A program made the position numbers and the translations under genes. The notes under the pieces were generated by a model. It saw only the letters and a list, made by a program, of their open reading frames with translations, did no database searches and was not told the DNA's origin. DNA of 32,174 bases from contig OMVK01000022.1 in NCBI GenBank assembly GCA_900314465.1, positions 1-32,174 of the forward strand, given 5' to 3'. Every line of letters starts with the position of its first letter. The first letter of the stretch is position 1. Shown here piece by piece: positions 24,595 through 32,174 of the stretch. This DNA is from an uncultured bacterium. GTDB taxonomy: Bacteria; Bacillota_I; Bacilli_A; RF39; UBA660.

Positions 24595-25028
24595 TAACAA
24601 TATTATGTGTAGGTAAAATAAAAGAAAATTATTTAAAAGATATGATAGATGATTATCGTAAAAGAATAAATAAATATCATAAAATAGAAATAATAGAACT
24701 TAAAGATTCTAATATTAAAGATGAGGGAGATTTAATACTTAAACATATAGATAATTATAAGGGTTATATTATATCTATGGATATCGAAGGTATTAATTTA
24801 AATTCAGTTAGTTTATCTAAGAAAATTGAGAGTACTCTTATGAATTATGCTAATATTATGTTTATCATAGGTGGCTCTAATGGAGTAGATAAGAGAGTAA
24901 AAGAGAAAGCTAATTATCATTTATCATTTGGTAATAATACTTTCCCACATGGTGTATTTAGGGCATTATTGCTTGAACAAATATATAGATCATTTAAAAT
25001 TATTAATAATGAGACATATCATAAATAA
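24591..25028 (+). CDS. rlmH: 23S rRNA (pseudouridine-1915-N3) methyltransferase RlmH
   Basis: SPOUT-fold methyltransferase that methylates pseudouridine 1915 in helix 69 of 23S rRNA using SAM. The family motifs are clear: an MITILCVGKIKENYLKDM start, FIIGGSNGVDKRVKEKA (SAM-binding knot), and the C-terminal LSFGNNTFPHGVFRALLLEQIYRSFKI with NETYHK. 145 aa is close to the family norm (155-159). ATG 24591 overlaps the walJ stop by 4 bases. The last gene of the operon; a terminator follows. Confidence 0.97.
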   Translation: MITILCVGKIKENYLKDMIDDYRKRINKYHKIEIIELKDSNIKDEGDLILKHIDNYKGYIISMDIEGINLNSVSLSKKIESTLMNYANIMFIIGGSNGVDKRVKEKANYHLSFGNNTFPHGVFRALLLEQIYRSFKIINNETYHK

Positions 25029-25049
25029 GACATCAATAGATGTCTTTTT
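25027..25049 (+). terminator. Terminator after rlmH
   Basis: AAGACATC (25027-25034), loop AATA, GATGTCTT (25039-25046), then TTT. It starts within the rlmH stop codon. Confidence 0.88.
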
Positions 25050-25053
25050 ATGT

Positions 25054-25059
25054 TATTAT
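25054..25059 (+). promoter_or_regulatory. Possible extended -10 box of ung
   Basis: TGT plus TATTAT at 25051-25059, 17 bases before the ung start codon. No -35 box can be seen because the terminator hairpin occupies its place. Confidence 0.4.
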
Positions 25060-25075
25060 ATTTATGGTGATTTAA

Positions 25076-25738
25076 ATGATTGGTAATGATTGGGATCAAG
25101 AACTTTCAATTATATGGAATAGTAAGGGTTTTCATAATTTTTTAAAGATAGTTGATAATGAGTATAAAACTAAGACTATTTATCCACCTAAAGATGAAAT
25201 ATTTAATGCATTAAAATATACTCCATATAAAGATGTTAAAGTAGTTATTGTAGGACAAGATCCATATCATGGTGATGGGGAGGCTATGGGTTTATCTTTC
25301 TCAGTTAATGATGGTGTTAAATTGCCTCCATCACTAAAAAATATATATAAAGAGTTATATGATGATTTGGGAATAGAACCTGCTACTACAGGTAACTTAA
25401 CAAACTGGGCAAAGCAAGGTGTATTACTTCTTAACTCGACACTAACGGTAGTAAAAGACCAAGCTAATTCGCATGCTAATATTGGTTGGAGTTTATTTAC
25501 TGATTATGTTATTAAAAAAATAAATGCAAAAGATACTCCTGTTGTATTTATACTTTGGGGTAATTTTGCTAAATCAAAAAAAGTATATATAACAAATCCT
25601 AAACATTTAGTTATTGAATCAACACATCCAAGTCCATTTAGTGCATCAAGTGGTTTCTTTGGCTCAAGGCCATTTTCAAGAACTAATGATTTTCTAATAA
25701 AAACCAACCAAAAACCAATAGATTGGCATGTACAATAA
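25076..25738 (+). CDS. ung: Uracil-DNA glycosylase
   Basis: Family 1 UDG; removes uracil from DNA to start base excision repair. The water-activating loop GQDPYHG lies at 60-66 with catalytic Asp62. The uracil-recognition Asn segment GVLLLNSTLTV, the second motif (VFILWGNFAKSK) and the minor-groove HPSPFSA loop are all present. 220 aa is a usual length. ATG 25076 has GGTGA 5 bases upstream. Single gene between a terminator and a convergent LemA-like gene. Confidence 0.98.
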   Translation: MIGNDWDQELSIIWNSKGFHNFLKIVDNEYKTKTIYPPKDEIFNALKYTPYKDVKVVIVGQDPYHGDGEAMGLSFSVNDGVKLPPSLKNIYKELYDDLGIEPATTGNLTNWAKQGVLLLNSTLTVVKDQANSHANIGWSLFTDYVIKKINAKDTPVVFILWGNFAKSKKVYITNPKHLVIESTHPSPFSASSGFFGSRPFSRTNDFLIKTNQKPIDWHVQ

Positions 25739-25770
25739 AAGAGGACTTAACAATCAATCAAGTTCTCTTT
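25738..25770. terminator. Bidirectional terminator between ung and the LemA-like gene
   Basis: An 11-bp stem (25738-25748 with 25760-25770, one G-T pair) has an 11-base loop. A-rich on the left and T-rich on the right, it can serve both convergent genes. Confidence 0.75.
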
Positions 25771-26311
25771 ATATTTCTTTATCAGTATCAATTATTTCTT
25801 TTATATCATAACTAGGTTGTATATTAATATTTTTAATCCTAGCTATTAATTTAGAAGGAAATTTTTTTAATAATTCATTTAAACTATTATTATTTTTATT
25901 ATAAAAAGATTTAGCAGCTAAGATATTAGTATCTGATGTATTTAATTTACTTAATACTACATTTAAATCTTTTTTCTTAGCTATTTTAGGATAATCATCT
26001 TGTACCATATATATAGTATTAATTACTTCAGTTAATTTATTATCTAGTTCAATTGGAGACACTGAATTTTTTTCTTTTAAATCATCCAGTTCTTTGAATT
26101 CTTTTATTTCAATACGTGCACTTTTTTTAATAGCATTTTCTGCTTGTTTAACTAAACTATATCTATTTTCAAGTTCTGTTTCTATTTCTTTTTCTGCTTT
26201 ATCTACTCTTATTTTATAATATATTAATTTACCATAGTTATTAATATATATAGAATACATAATAGTAATAATAATTATAATTGTAAATAACACTATTAAA
26301 GTTGTTTGCAT
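25769..26311 (-). CDS. LemA-family membrane protein, divergent
   Basis: A 180-aa protein with one N-terminal membrane helix (TTLIVLFTIIIIITIMYSIYI) followed by a long helical domain, the LemA layout. Weak LemA signatures remain: the segment RVDKAEKEIETELENRYSLVKQAENAI stands where the family has the L..R.dLipnLv pattern, and near the end AKSFYNKNNNSLNELLKKFPSKLIA matches YN..V..FP..l.A. The function of LemA proteins is not established. GGTGA lies 4 bases before ATG 26311. It has its own extended -10 promoter (minus strand) that overlaps the plus-strand promoter of the next gene. Confidence 0.75.
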   Translation of the reverse strand: MQTTLIVLFTIIIIITIMYSIYINNYGKLIYYKIRVDKAEKEIETELENRYSLVKQAENAIKKSARIEIKEFKELDDLKEKNSVSPIELDNKLTEVINTIYMVQDDYPKIAKKKDLNVVLSKLNTSDTNILAAKSFYNKNNNSLNELLKKFPSKLIARIKNINIQPSYDIKEIIDTDKEI

Positions 26312-26335
26312 GCTATCACCTACGTTATAATTATA
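26302..26335. promoter_or_regulatory. Overlapping divergent promoters of the LemA-like and MBL-fold genes
   Basis: Plus strand: TTGTTT (26302-26307), 18-base spacer, TATAAT (26326-26331). Minus strand: TGC plus TATAAT at 26335-26330. The two -10 boxes share bases, so RNA polymerase can occupy only one at a time. Flanked by an 8-bp inverted repeat. Confidence 0.55.
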
Positions 26336-26340
26336 GCATG
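26309..26340. repeat. 8-bp inverted repeat across the divergent promoters
   Basis: CATGCTAT (26309-26316) and ATAGCATG (26333-26340) are perfect inverted copies. The left arm contains the LemA-like start codon (CAT on the plus strand). Confidence 0.6.
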
Positions 26341-26367
26341 TAAATATTAATAAAAAAAGGTGATATG

Positions 26368-26901
26368 ATGGTTGTAGATAGAGTAATTGTTGGTAGTTTA
26401 GATACTAATACATATATATTACGAAAAGATAATAAAGTATTAATAATAGATCCTGGTGCTGATGCAAATAAGATTATTAAGAAGATAGGTAATTATTTTG
26501 TAGTAGGCATACTTATTACCCATTCACATGATGATCATATAGGTGCTCTAAAAGACATTAGTAATTATTATCATGTTAATTATTATAATATGTATAATTT
26601 AAAAGAAGGTATTAATAATATAGATATATTTAATTTTGAGGTTATGTATACTCCTGGTCATATGAAAGATTCAGTATGTTATTATTTTAAAGAAGATAAT
26701 ATGATGTTTGTAGGGGACTTTATATTTAAAGATGGAATAGGTAGAACAGACTTACCATATGGTAATGATATAGATATGGTAAAAAGTATTAATAAGATAC
26801 TTAAATATGATGATAATATTATTTTATATCCTGGTCATGGTGATTGTACTAGTTTAGGTAATGAAAGAGATAATCTCTTATATTTTAGTACTAGAATATA
26901 A
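26368..26901 (+). CDS. Metallo-beta-lactamase-fold hydrolase (glyoxalase-II-like)
   Basis: A 177-aa MBL-fold hydrolase of the small GloB/YqgX-like group. The start VGSLDTNTYIL is typical, IIDPGADANKI leads to the metal motif THSHDDH (H52, H54, D56, H57), then TPGHMKDSVCYYF (third His), FVGDFIFKDGIGRTDLPYG (bridging Asp) and LYPGHGDCTSLGNER (last His). All metal ligands are kept. The substrate is likely a thioester such as a glutathione or bacillithiol adduct but is not known. ATG 26368 is preferred over ATG 26365 because GGTGA has better spacing (4 bases against 1). Confidence 0.93.
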   Translation: MVVDRVIVGSLDTNTYILRKDNKVLIIDPGADANKIIKKIGNYFVVGILITHSHDDHIGALKDISNYYHVNYYNMYNLKEGINNIDIFNFEVMYTPGHMKDSVCYYFKEDNMMFVGDFIFKDGIGRTDLPYGNDIDMVKSINKILKYDDNIILYPGHGDCTSLGNERDNLLYFSTRI

Positions 26902-26921
26902 AAAATGATTAACAATTAACG

Positions 26922-26935
26922 TTTTATGGTATAAT
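26922..26935 (+). promoter_or_regulatory. Extended -10 promoter of the membrane transporter-like gene
   Basis: TGG plus TATAAT (26930-26935) sits 21 bases before the start; no good -35 at the usual distance. Confidence 0.5.
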
Positions 26936-26956
26936 TAACTCATGGGAGGTAAAAGA

Positions 26957-28435
26957 ATGAAAAAGTTTTTTGAAAAACATGATTTAATTAAAATGGCTGG
27001 CATAATGGTCATTATTGCTGTCATATTTTCATGGATACTTAAGTATTGTTATTTTTCATCAGGTAGTTTAATTATTGCTGGTACAAGTGGTAATAATGTA
27101 GTTGATGGAAGTACTGCTGGTATTTATGATATGAATACTTATTCAATATTAGGTTTATATTATTTTACTAATATATTCGTTTATATTCTTGTAGTATTTG
27201 GTTTCTATAAGTTCTTAGGAACATTAGATTCATATCAAGCATTAACTGATAAAATTGCTAAAAAGTTTAAAGGAAAAGAAAAAATATTTGTTGCTATTAG
27301 TTTAGCTATTTATGCATTTCTTGCAAGTATATTCTCAAATGCATTTGCTTTAATAGTATTTGTACCATTTACTATATCTATAGCAAAGAAGTTACATTTA
27401 GATAAGATTACTAGTTTAATTTCATCATTTGGTGGTATTTTACTTGGTACTTTATGTTCAACTTATGGAACAGGTGTAGCTGGAATACTTACTGATTCAA
27501 GTAATGGTCTTGGTGTAACTTATGGTTATGCTATGTTACCTACAATTGTTATTGGTATTATAGGTTATATTATTTTACTTGCACTTACATTTAATAGAAT
27601 AAATGATGATAGTAATGAAGAAGTTAGTGATTTATTAACTGAAAAAGAAGAAAAAGTTGTTACTAAAAAAATGTCTAAGAGACTTAAGAGAAAAAAAGAA
27701 AATGTTGTACCAATCTTAGTAGTACTTATTATAATGTGTGCTTTATTTATTTTAGGTTATGTTGATTGGTCAACATCATTTGGATTTACTGGTTTTACTA
27801 ATTTACATACTAGTTTATCTGAAGCAACACTTGAGTCATCTCCACTTAATGCAATATTATTTGCATTATTAGGTAGTACTACTTTACCAGCATTTGGATC
27901 ATGGGATTTATTTACTGGTGCATCTACTTTAATAATTCTTTCATTCATTATTGCATTTATTTATAATACAAAACTAGATGATATGATTTCATCATTTGGT
28001 GAAGGTGTAAAAGATTCAATTAAATCATGTGGTATATTATTAATTGTCTATGCTGTACTAGTATTATCTGTTAGTTATCCAACTATACCAGGTATTATTA
28101 ATCAATTAGATTTATTACTTGATAATACAATTTTAAAACCATTTGGTTGGTTATTAAATAGTTTTATTACAAGTGCATTTACTATTGATTTCACTTATAC
28201 AGTTAGTTTAATTGGTAGTTTATTTGCTAAATTTTCAAATCTTAATGCAGCAGCATTAGCACTTCAAGCTGGATATGGACTATTTTGTTTCTTATGTCCA
28301 ACAAGTGTTGTTCTTGTATTAGGATTATCTACACTTGATATTAAATTTAAAGACTATTTTAAATTTATTTGGAAATTCTTATTAGCATTATTAATAGTAA
28401 TATTAATAGTTCTATACATTCTTATATATGTATAA
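26957..28435 (+). CDS. Multi-pass membrane protein, probable transporter (ion-transporter-like)
   Basis: The 492-aa protein is very hydrophobic, with about 12 membrane segments, Ser/Gly-rich loops (TLCSTYGTGVAGILTDSS, LGSTTLPAFGSWDLFTGAST) and a cytoplasmic Lys-rich loop at about 225-245. The duplicated layout, with re-entrant-like GxxxG/Ser segments in each half, resembles anion transporters of the YfcC/DcuC/AbgT (IT-superfamily) kind, but I cannot assign the family or substrate. GGGAGGT lies 6 bases before ATG 26957, which is preferred over ATG 26942. The gene stands alone between an extended -10 promoter and a terminator. Confidence 0.8.
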   Translation: MKKFFEKHDLIKMAGIMVIIAVIFSWILKYCYFSSGSLIIAGTSGNNVVDGSTAGIYDMNTYSILGLYYFTNIFVYILVVFGFYKFLGTLDSYQALTDKIAKKFKGKEKIFVAISLAIYAFLASIFSNAFALIVFVPFTISIAKKLHLDKITSLISSFGGILLGTLCSTYGTGVAGILTDSSNGLGVTYGYAMLPTIVIGIIGYIILLALTFNRINDDSNEEVSDLLTEKEEKVVTKKMSKRLKRKKENVVPILVVLIIMCALFILGYVDWSTSFGFTGFTNLHTSLSEATLESSPLNAILFALLGSTTLPAFGSWDLFTGASTLIILSFIIAFIYNTKLDDMISSFGEGVKDSIKSCGILLIVYAVLVLSVSYPTIPGIINQLDLLLDNTILKPFGWLLNSFITSAFTIDFTYTVSLIGSLFAKFSNLNAAALALQAGYGLFCFLCPTSVVLVLGLSTLDIKFKDYFKFIWKFLLALLIVILIVLYILIYV

Positions 28436-28440
28436 TTAAG

Positions 28441-28464
28441 ACTCTAGTAATACTAGAGTTTTTA
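28441..28464 (+). terminator. Terminator after the membrane transporter-like gene
   Basis: ACTCTAG (28441-28447), loop TAATA, CTAGAGT (28453-28459), then TTTT. Confidence 0.88.
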
Positions 28465-28465
28465 A

Positions 28466-28494
28466 TTGACTTAAAATATTTTATATACTAAAAT
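28466..28494 (+). promoter_or_regulatory. Promoter of the T-box/pheST operon
   Basis: TTGACT (28466-28471), 17-base spacer, TAAAAT (28489-28494). Both boxes match 5/6; transcription should begin near 28500. Confidence 0.85.
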
Positions 28495-28500
28495 ATAAAC

Positions 28501-28713
28501 GAAGTAATGCAAAGAAGAATATTAAGTAGTTATATATAATTATTATTAGAGAGGAAAATGTTTGCTGAAAGTTTTCTTAATAAATATATAATGAATTTCG
28601 TATTTGGAGCATTAAACGCATAGTCAGCGTTATTGATTAAAGTGCATGAATTACTCATGAATAAAGGTGGTAACACGGAAATTATTTTCGCCCTTTAGTT
28701 CATGAGTTTTTTT
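28501..28713 (+). promoter_or_regulatory. T-box riboswitch (tRNA-Phe) with terminator
   Basis: Reads uncharged tRNA-Phe to let pheST be expressed. Stem I spans 28505-28614, closed by TAATGC/GCATTA, with the AGAGAG element at 28548-28554 and an apical GCTG loop. The specifier region is GAATTTCG at 28593-28600, giving a Phe codon (TTT or TTC). AACGC/GCGTT (28615-28631) is a second stem. The T-box core AAGGTGGTAACACGG lies at 28664-28678. The terminator pairs 28653-28667 with 28692-28707 and ends in seven T; the alternative antiterminator uses the core. Confidence 0.95.
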
Positions 28714-28731
28714 ATTAGAAAGAGTGATATT

Positions 28732-29778
28732 ATGGATGATAAAGTAAAAGAAATACAAAATAATTTTGCTAGTGATATTAAGAATGTTAAGAAACTTCAA
28801 GATATCGTAGATATTAAAGCTAAATATATTGGTAAAAATGGTTGTATTACTGAACTTACAAAGAATATGAGAGATTATTCAGTTGAAGAAAGAAAAGAAA
28901 TAGGTAAGATAGCTAATGAATTAAAGAATAAAATAACTGAATCTATTAGTAATGAAGAAAATAGAATAAATAAAGAATTAATAGATGAAAAACTTAAGAA
29001 TGAAGCTATTGATGTTTCTCTTCCAGGACTTGAAATACCATGTGGTGCACCTAATATACTTGAAAAAACTATCGAAGAATTTGAAACAGTATTTATGTCT
29101 TTAGGTTATGATGTTGTTGATGGTCCTGAAGTTGAAGAAGATCACTATAACTTTGAACTACTAAATTTACCTAAAGGACATCCTGCAAGAGACGCACAGG
29201 ATACATTTTATCTTGAAGGTGAAGATTTACTTTTAAGAAGTCAAACAAGCCCTGTACAAGCAAGAGTTATGCTTCAAAATAAAGGAGAAAAACCTATAAG
29301 AATGATTTGTCCTGGTAAAACTTATAGACGTGATGATGATGATGCAACACATTCACATCAATTTACTCAGATTGAAGGTTTACTTGTTGATCATGATATA
29401 AGTTTATCTGATTTAAAAGGAACATTTGATATTATTGCTAAAAAATTATTTGGTGAAGATACAAAAACTAGATTTAGACCAAGTTATTATCCTTTTACTG
29501 AACCATCTGTTGAAATGGATATATCATGTTTTAATTGCAAAGGTAAGGGATGCAATATATGTAAAAATACTGGTTGGATTACGATAAGTGGTGCTGGTAT
29601 GGTTAATCCTAATGTACTTAAAATGTGTGGATATGACCCAGAAAAGTGGAATGGTTTTGCCTTTGGTTTTGGTGCTGAAAGATGTGCAATGCTTAAGTAT
29701 GATATAAATGATATTAGAACATTTTATAATACTGATTTAAGAGAAATAAAAGTATTTGATAGAAAAGATGGTGAGTAA
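28732..29778 (+). CDS. pheS: Phenylalanyl-tRNA synthetase alpha subunit
   Basis: Catalytic subunit of the alpha2-beta2 PheRS. A coiled N-terminal arm (residues 1-90) precedes the class II core: HPARDAQDTFYL (motif 2 region), LLRSQTSPVQARVM, YRRDDDDATHSHQFTQIEG and GFAFGFGAERCAML (motif 3). A Cys pair set CFNCKGKGCNIC near 265, then GWITISGAGMVNPNVL, looks like a zinc-binding insert common in some Firmicutes. ATG 28732 (348 aa) has AAAGAGTGAT just before it; an in-frame ATG at 28702 lies inside the terminator hairpin and is rejected. pheT begins 2 bases after the stop. Confidence 0.97.
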   Translation: MDDKVKEIQNNFASDIKNVKKLQDIVDIKAKYIGKNGCITELTKNMRDYSVEERKEIGKIANELKNKITESISNEENRINKELIDEKLKNEAIDVSLPGLEIPCGAPNILEKTIEEFETVFMSLGYDVVDGPEVEEDHYNFELLNLPKGHPARDAQDTFYLEGEDLLLRSQTSPVQARVMLQNKGEKPIRMICPGKTYRRDDDDATHSHQFTQIEGLLVDHDISLSDLKGTFDIIAKKLFGEDTKTRFRPSYYPFTEPSVEMDISCFNCKGKGCNICKNTGWITISGAGMVNPNVLKMCGYDPEKWNGFAFGFGAERCAMLKYDINDIRTFYNTDLREIKVFDRKDGE

Positions 29779-29780
29779 TT

Positions 29781-32150
29781 ATGATATCAATGAATTGGGT
29801 TAAAGATTATGTTGATTTAGATGGAATAGATTTAAAAGATTTAGCTGTTAAAATAACACAAGCTGGTGTTAATGTTGAAAAAGTTATTACTAATCATATT
29901 GATAATTTAGTTATTGGTGAAGTTATTGAGTGTAAAAGTATTCCTGATACTCATTTACATGATTGTTTGGTTGATGTTGGTAATAGCGAACCACAAAAAA
30001 TTGTATGTGGCGCACCCAATGTTAGAGAAGGCTTAAAAGTAATTGTAGCTCTACCTGGTGCTAAGCTTCCAGATGGTGAGATAAAAGCAAGTAAAATTAG
30101 AGGGCATGAGTCTAATGGTATGCTTTGTGCTTTATTTGAGTTAGGTTTAGAACCAAAAACGGAAGAAAATTATAATAAAGGAATATGTGAATTACCAAGT
30201 GATGCACCTGTTGGTAAAGATCCAATTGATTATTTAGGGCTTGAAGATACTTTATATGATTTAGATGTACATAAACATCGCAATAATGATTGTTATTATC
30301 ATATTGGTTTTGCTTATGAAGTAGCAACTATATTAAATAAAAAAGTTAAATTACCTAAAATTAAATATACCATAGATAAAAAAGATAATATATCATCACA
30401 TCTTAAAATTGAAGTTAAAACTGATAAATGTACTTATTATTCAGGTAAATATGTTAAAAATGTAACTATTAAAGAGTCTCCTGATTTTATTAAGAAAAGA
30501 TTAAATGCTGTTGGTATGAGATCTATTAATAATGTTGTTGATATTTCAAACTATGTTATGCTTGAATTTGGTCAACCTACGCACTTTTTTGATGCTGATA
30601 AATTAGGTGATAAAATTTTAGTAAGAGATGCTAAAGAAAATGAGAAGCTTGTAACACTAGATGGTAAAGAGAGAATTCTTTCACCAAGTGATATTGTTAT
30701 AACTGATGGTGAAAAACCAATTTGTCTTGCAGGTGTTATGGGTGGTGAAAATACCGAAGTAGATGATAATACTAAAAATATATTTATCGAAGCAGCAATA
30801 TTTAATCCAGTTAGTATTAGATATACTGCAAGAAATCATAATTTACCTAGTGAAGCATCTATTAGATATGGTAAAGGCTTAAATTATGAATATACTCAAA
30901 TGGCTTTAGATAGATGTGTTGAATTACTTGAAAAATATGCAGATGGTAAAGTAATTGATGGTGAAGTCTTATATGATAATGAAGATAAGAGTGAAAAAAC
31001 TATTGATTTTACTACTGATAAAATAAATAAATTACTTGGTATTGAAATAAGTACTAAAGATATGGAACATGAACTTGATAGACTAGATTTTAAATATAGT
31101 CTTAAAGGTAATAATTTTCATGTAATTATACCTAGAAGAAGATTAGATATAGATCCATATGTTAATGATATGGCAGAAGAGATAGGTAGATTATATGGTT
31201 ATCATAATCTAAAAAGTACATTACCTGTTATACCAGATAGAAGAGGTATTTATGTAGGTGATGTCTTAATTAGAAAAAATATTTCTAGAAGACTTAGAAG
31301 TCTAGGCTTAAATGAAGCACGTACTTATACTTTAGTATCACCTAGTAAAGCTAAATTATTTAATTATGAAAATAAAGAACAAAAAGTATTACCAAATCCA
31401 ATGAGTGTAGATAAAAGTGTTATGCGTACAACATTAATACCATCACTAATAGATACATATGAATATAATAAAGCTAGAAAAGTAGATAATATATTACTTT
31501 ATGAAATAAGTAAAACATATGATATTAATTATAATGAAGATAGTAAAGTATGTATGTTAATCGAGGGTAATTATATTGAATCTAAATGGAATAATACAAT
31601 TATTAAAGCTGATTTTTATACATTAAAAGGTATAGTTAATAATTTACTTATTTATCTTGGTTTTAAAAATCGTATTAGTTATGCTCAAAAAGAAATAGTT
31701 GATATGCATCCAGGTCAATCAGCTGAAGTATTAATAGATAGAAAACCAATTGGTGTTATTGGTAGAGTACATCCATCTTTATATAAAGATCCTATATATG
31801 TATGTGAAATATCTATGACTAAACTTTATAATATGAGTGTTAAACCACTTAAATATAAAGAAGCATCTAAATATCCGTTAATAGAAAAAGATGTAGCATT
31901 TGTAGTAGATAATAATATTACTAATGAAGAAATAGTTAATTTAATTAAAAAATCAGGTGGTAGATTACTTACTAATGTTGATATATTTGATATATACCGT
32001 GATATCGAACCAGGTAAAAAATCAATGGCTTATAATTTAATATTTAGTGATCAAACAAGAACTTTATCTGATGAAGAAGTTATGAAAGTATTTAATAAAA
32101 TAATAGATTATGTATGTGATAATTTACATGCTAGATTAAGAGATTCATAA
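29781..32150 (+). CDS. pheT: Phenylalanyl-tRNA synthetase beta subunit
   Basis: Noncatalytic partner of PheS that binds tRNA and carries the editing site. In order: the start MISMNWVKDYVDLD, the EMAP/OB tRNA-binding domain (VIGEVIECKSIPDTHLHDCLVDVG, KIVCGAPNVREGLKVIVALPGA), the B3/B4 editing domain (NVVDISNYVMLEFGQPTHFFD, AGVMGGENTEVDDNT), B5 (EIGRLYGYHNL region), the class-II-like core (LRSLGLNEARTYTLVSP) and a C-terminal ferredoxin-like anticodon-binding domain (KEASKYPLIEKDVAFVVD to the end). 789 aa is a full length. ATG 29781 has GGTGAG 6 bases upstream. The stop is 24 bases before the window edge, so no terminator is visible. Confidence 0.97.
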   Translation: MISMNWVKDYVDLDGIDLKDLAVKITQAGVNVEKVITNHIDNLVIGEVIECKSIPDTHLHDCLVDVGNSEPQKIVCGAPNVREGLKVIVALPGAKLPDGEIKASKIRGHESNGMLCALFELGLEPKTEENYNKGICELPSDAPVGKDPIDYLGLEDTLYDLDVHKHRNNDCYYHIGFAYEVATILNKKVKLPKIKYTIDKKDNISSHLKIEVKTDKCTYYSGKYVKNVTIKESPDFIKKRLNAVGMRSINNVVDISNYVMLEFGQPTHFFDADKLGDKILVRDAKENEKLVTLDGKERILSPSDIVITDGEKPICLAGVMGGENTEVDDNTKNIFIEAAIFNPVSIRYTARNHNLPSEASIRYGKGLNYEYTQMALDRCVELLEKYADGKVIDGEVLYDNEDKSEKTIDFTTDKINKLLGIEISTKDMEHELDRLDFKYSLKGNNFHVIIPRRRLDIDPYVNDMAEEIGRLYGYHNLKSTLPVIPDRRGIYVGDVLIRKNISRRLRSLGLNEARTYTLVSPSKAKLFNYENKEQKVLPNPMSVDKSVMRTTLIPSLIDTYEYNKARKVDNILLYEISKTYDINYNEDSKVCMLIEGNYIESKWNNTIIKADFYTLKGIVNNLLIYLGFKNRISYAQKEIVDMHPGQSAEVLIDRKPIGVIGRVHPSLYKDPIYVCEISMTKLYNMSVKPLKYKEASKYPLIEKDVAFVVDNNITNEEIVNLIKKSGGRLLTNVDIFDIYRDIEPGKKSMAYNLIFSDQTRTLSDEEVMKVFNKIIDYVCDNLHARLRDS

Positions 32151-32174
32151 ATATAAAAGACTACTAATAATCAT

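Noticed and set aside
30112-30327. Minus-strand frame inside pheT
   Set aside because: A shadow frame antisense to a highly conserved gene, with no ribosome-binding site or promoter.

Overview
The window is very AT-rich chromosomal DNA (GC well below 35% by eye). It looks like a small-genome, walled member of the Firmicutes/Bacilli, close to the uncultured gut lineages that sit near the Mollicutes. The evidence is gene order (rpsF-ssb-rpsR, rplI-dnaB, walJ-rlmH, T-box-pheST), AddAB in place of RecBCD, and several peptidoglycan enzymes (M15, S11, M23), which rule out a wall-less mycoplasma. UGA is a normal stop (for example the genes ending at 13063, 13355 and 17700) and Trp is UGG, so the standard bacterial code applies. 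The lineage is inferred; no 16S gene is present.

Layout. Positions 1-8652 are on the minus strand: the 5' part of an SF1 helicase cut by the window edge, the addB-addA recombination nuclease operon, and a three-gene operon (charge-block membrane protein, sirtuin, M15 carboxypeptidase). Positions 8653-10457 hold small, mostly divergent units: a RluA-type pseudouridine synthase (+), a Cro/CI-type regulator (-) with a palindrome at its own promoter, and two small unknown genes (-). From 10458 almost everything is on the plus strand. First comes a four-gene operon of three unrecognised helical proteins followed by an S11 (DacA-like) carboxypeptidase. Then tRNA-Glu(CUC) and its terminator. Then a cluster of unknown genes with a likely frame break at a poly-A tract, ending in a YjbR/MGMT-like fusion.

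The second half is the conserved core: rpsF-ssb-rpsR behind a strong promoter and an S6:S18-type autoregulatory leader; a WG-repeat-like membrane-anchored gene broken by two in-frame TAA codons; rplI-dnaB-M23 peptidase-walJ-rlmH; ung; a LemA-like gene (-) facing away from a metallo-beta-lactamase-fold gene (+) with overlapping promoters; a 12-TM-like membrane protein; and pheS-pheT under a complete T-box leader. The window ends 24 bases after pheT.

The genes mainly serve DNA repair and replication (AddAB, SSB, DnaB, Ung, MGMT-like), ribosome and tRNA function (S6, S18, L9, RlmH, RluA, PheST, tRNA-Glu) and wall remodelling (M15, S11, M23, WalJ). I see no phage, IS element, CRISPR array or recognisable defence island. 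The most unusual material is the helical-repeat operon at 10458-13355, the broken frames at 16422-16428 and 18853-20403, and the Lys-rich charge-block protein encoded next to a sirtuin.
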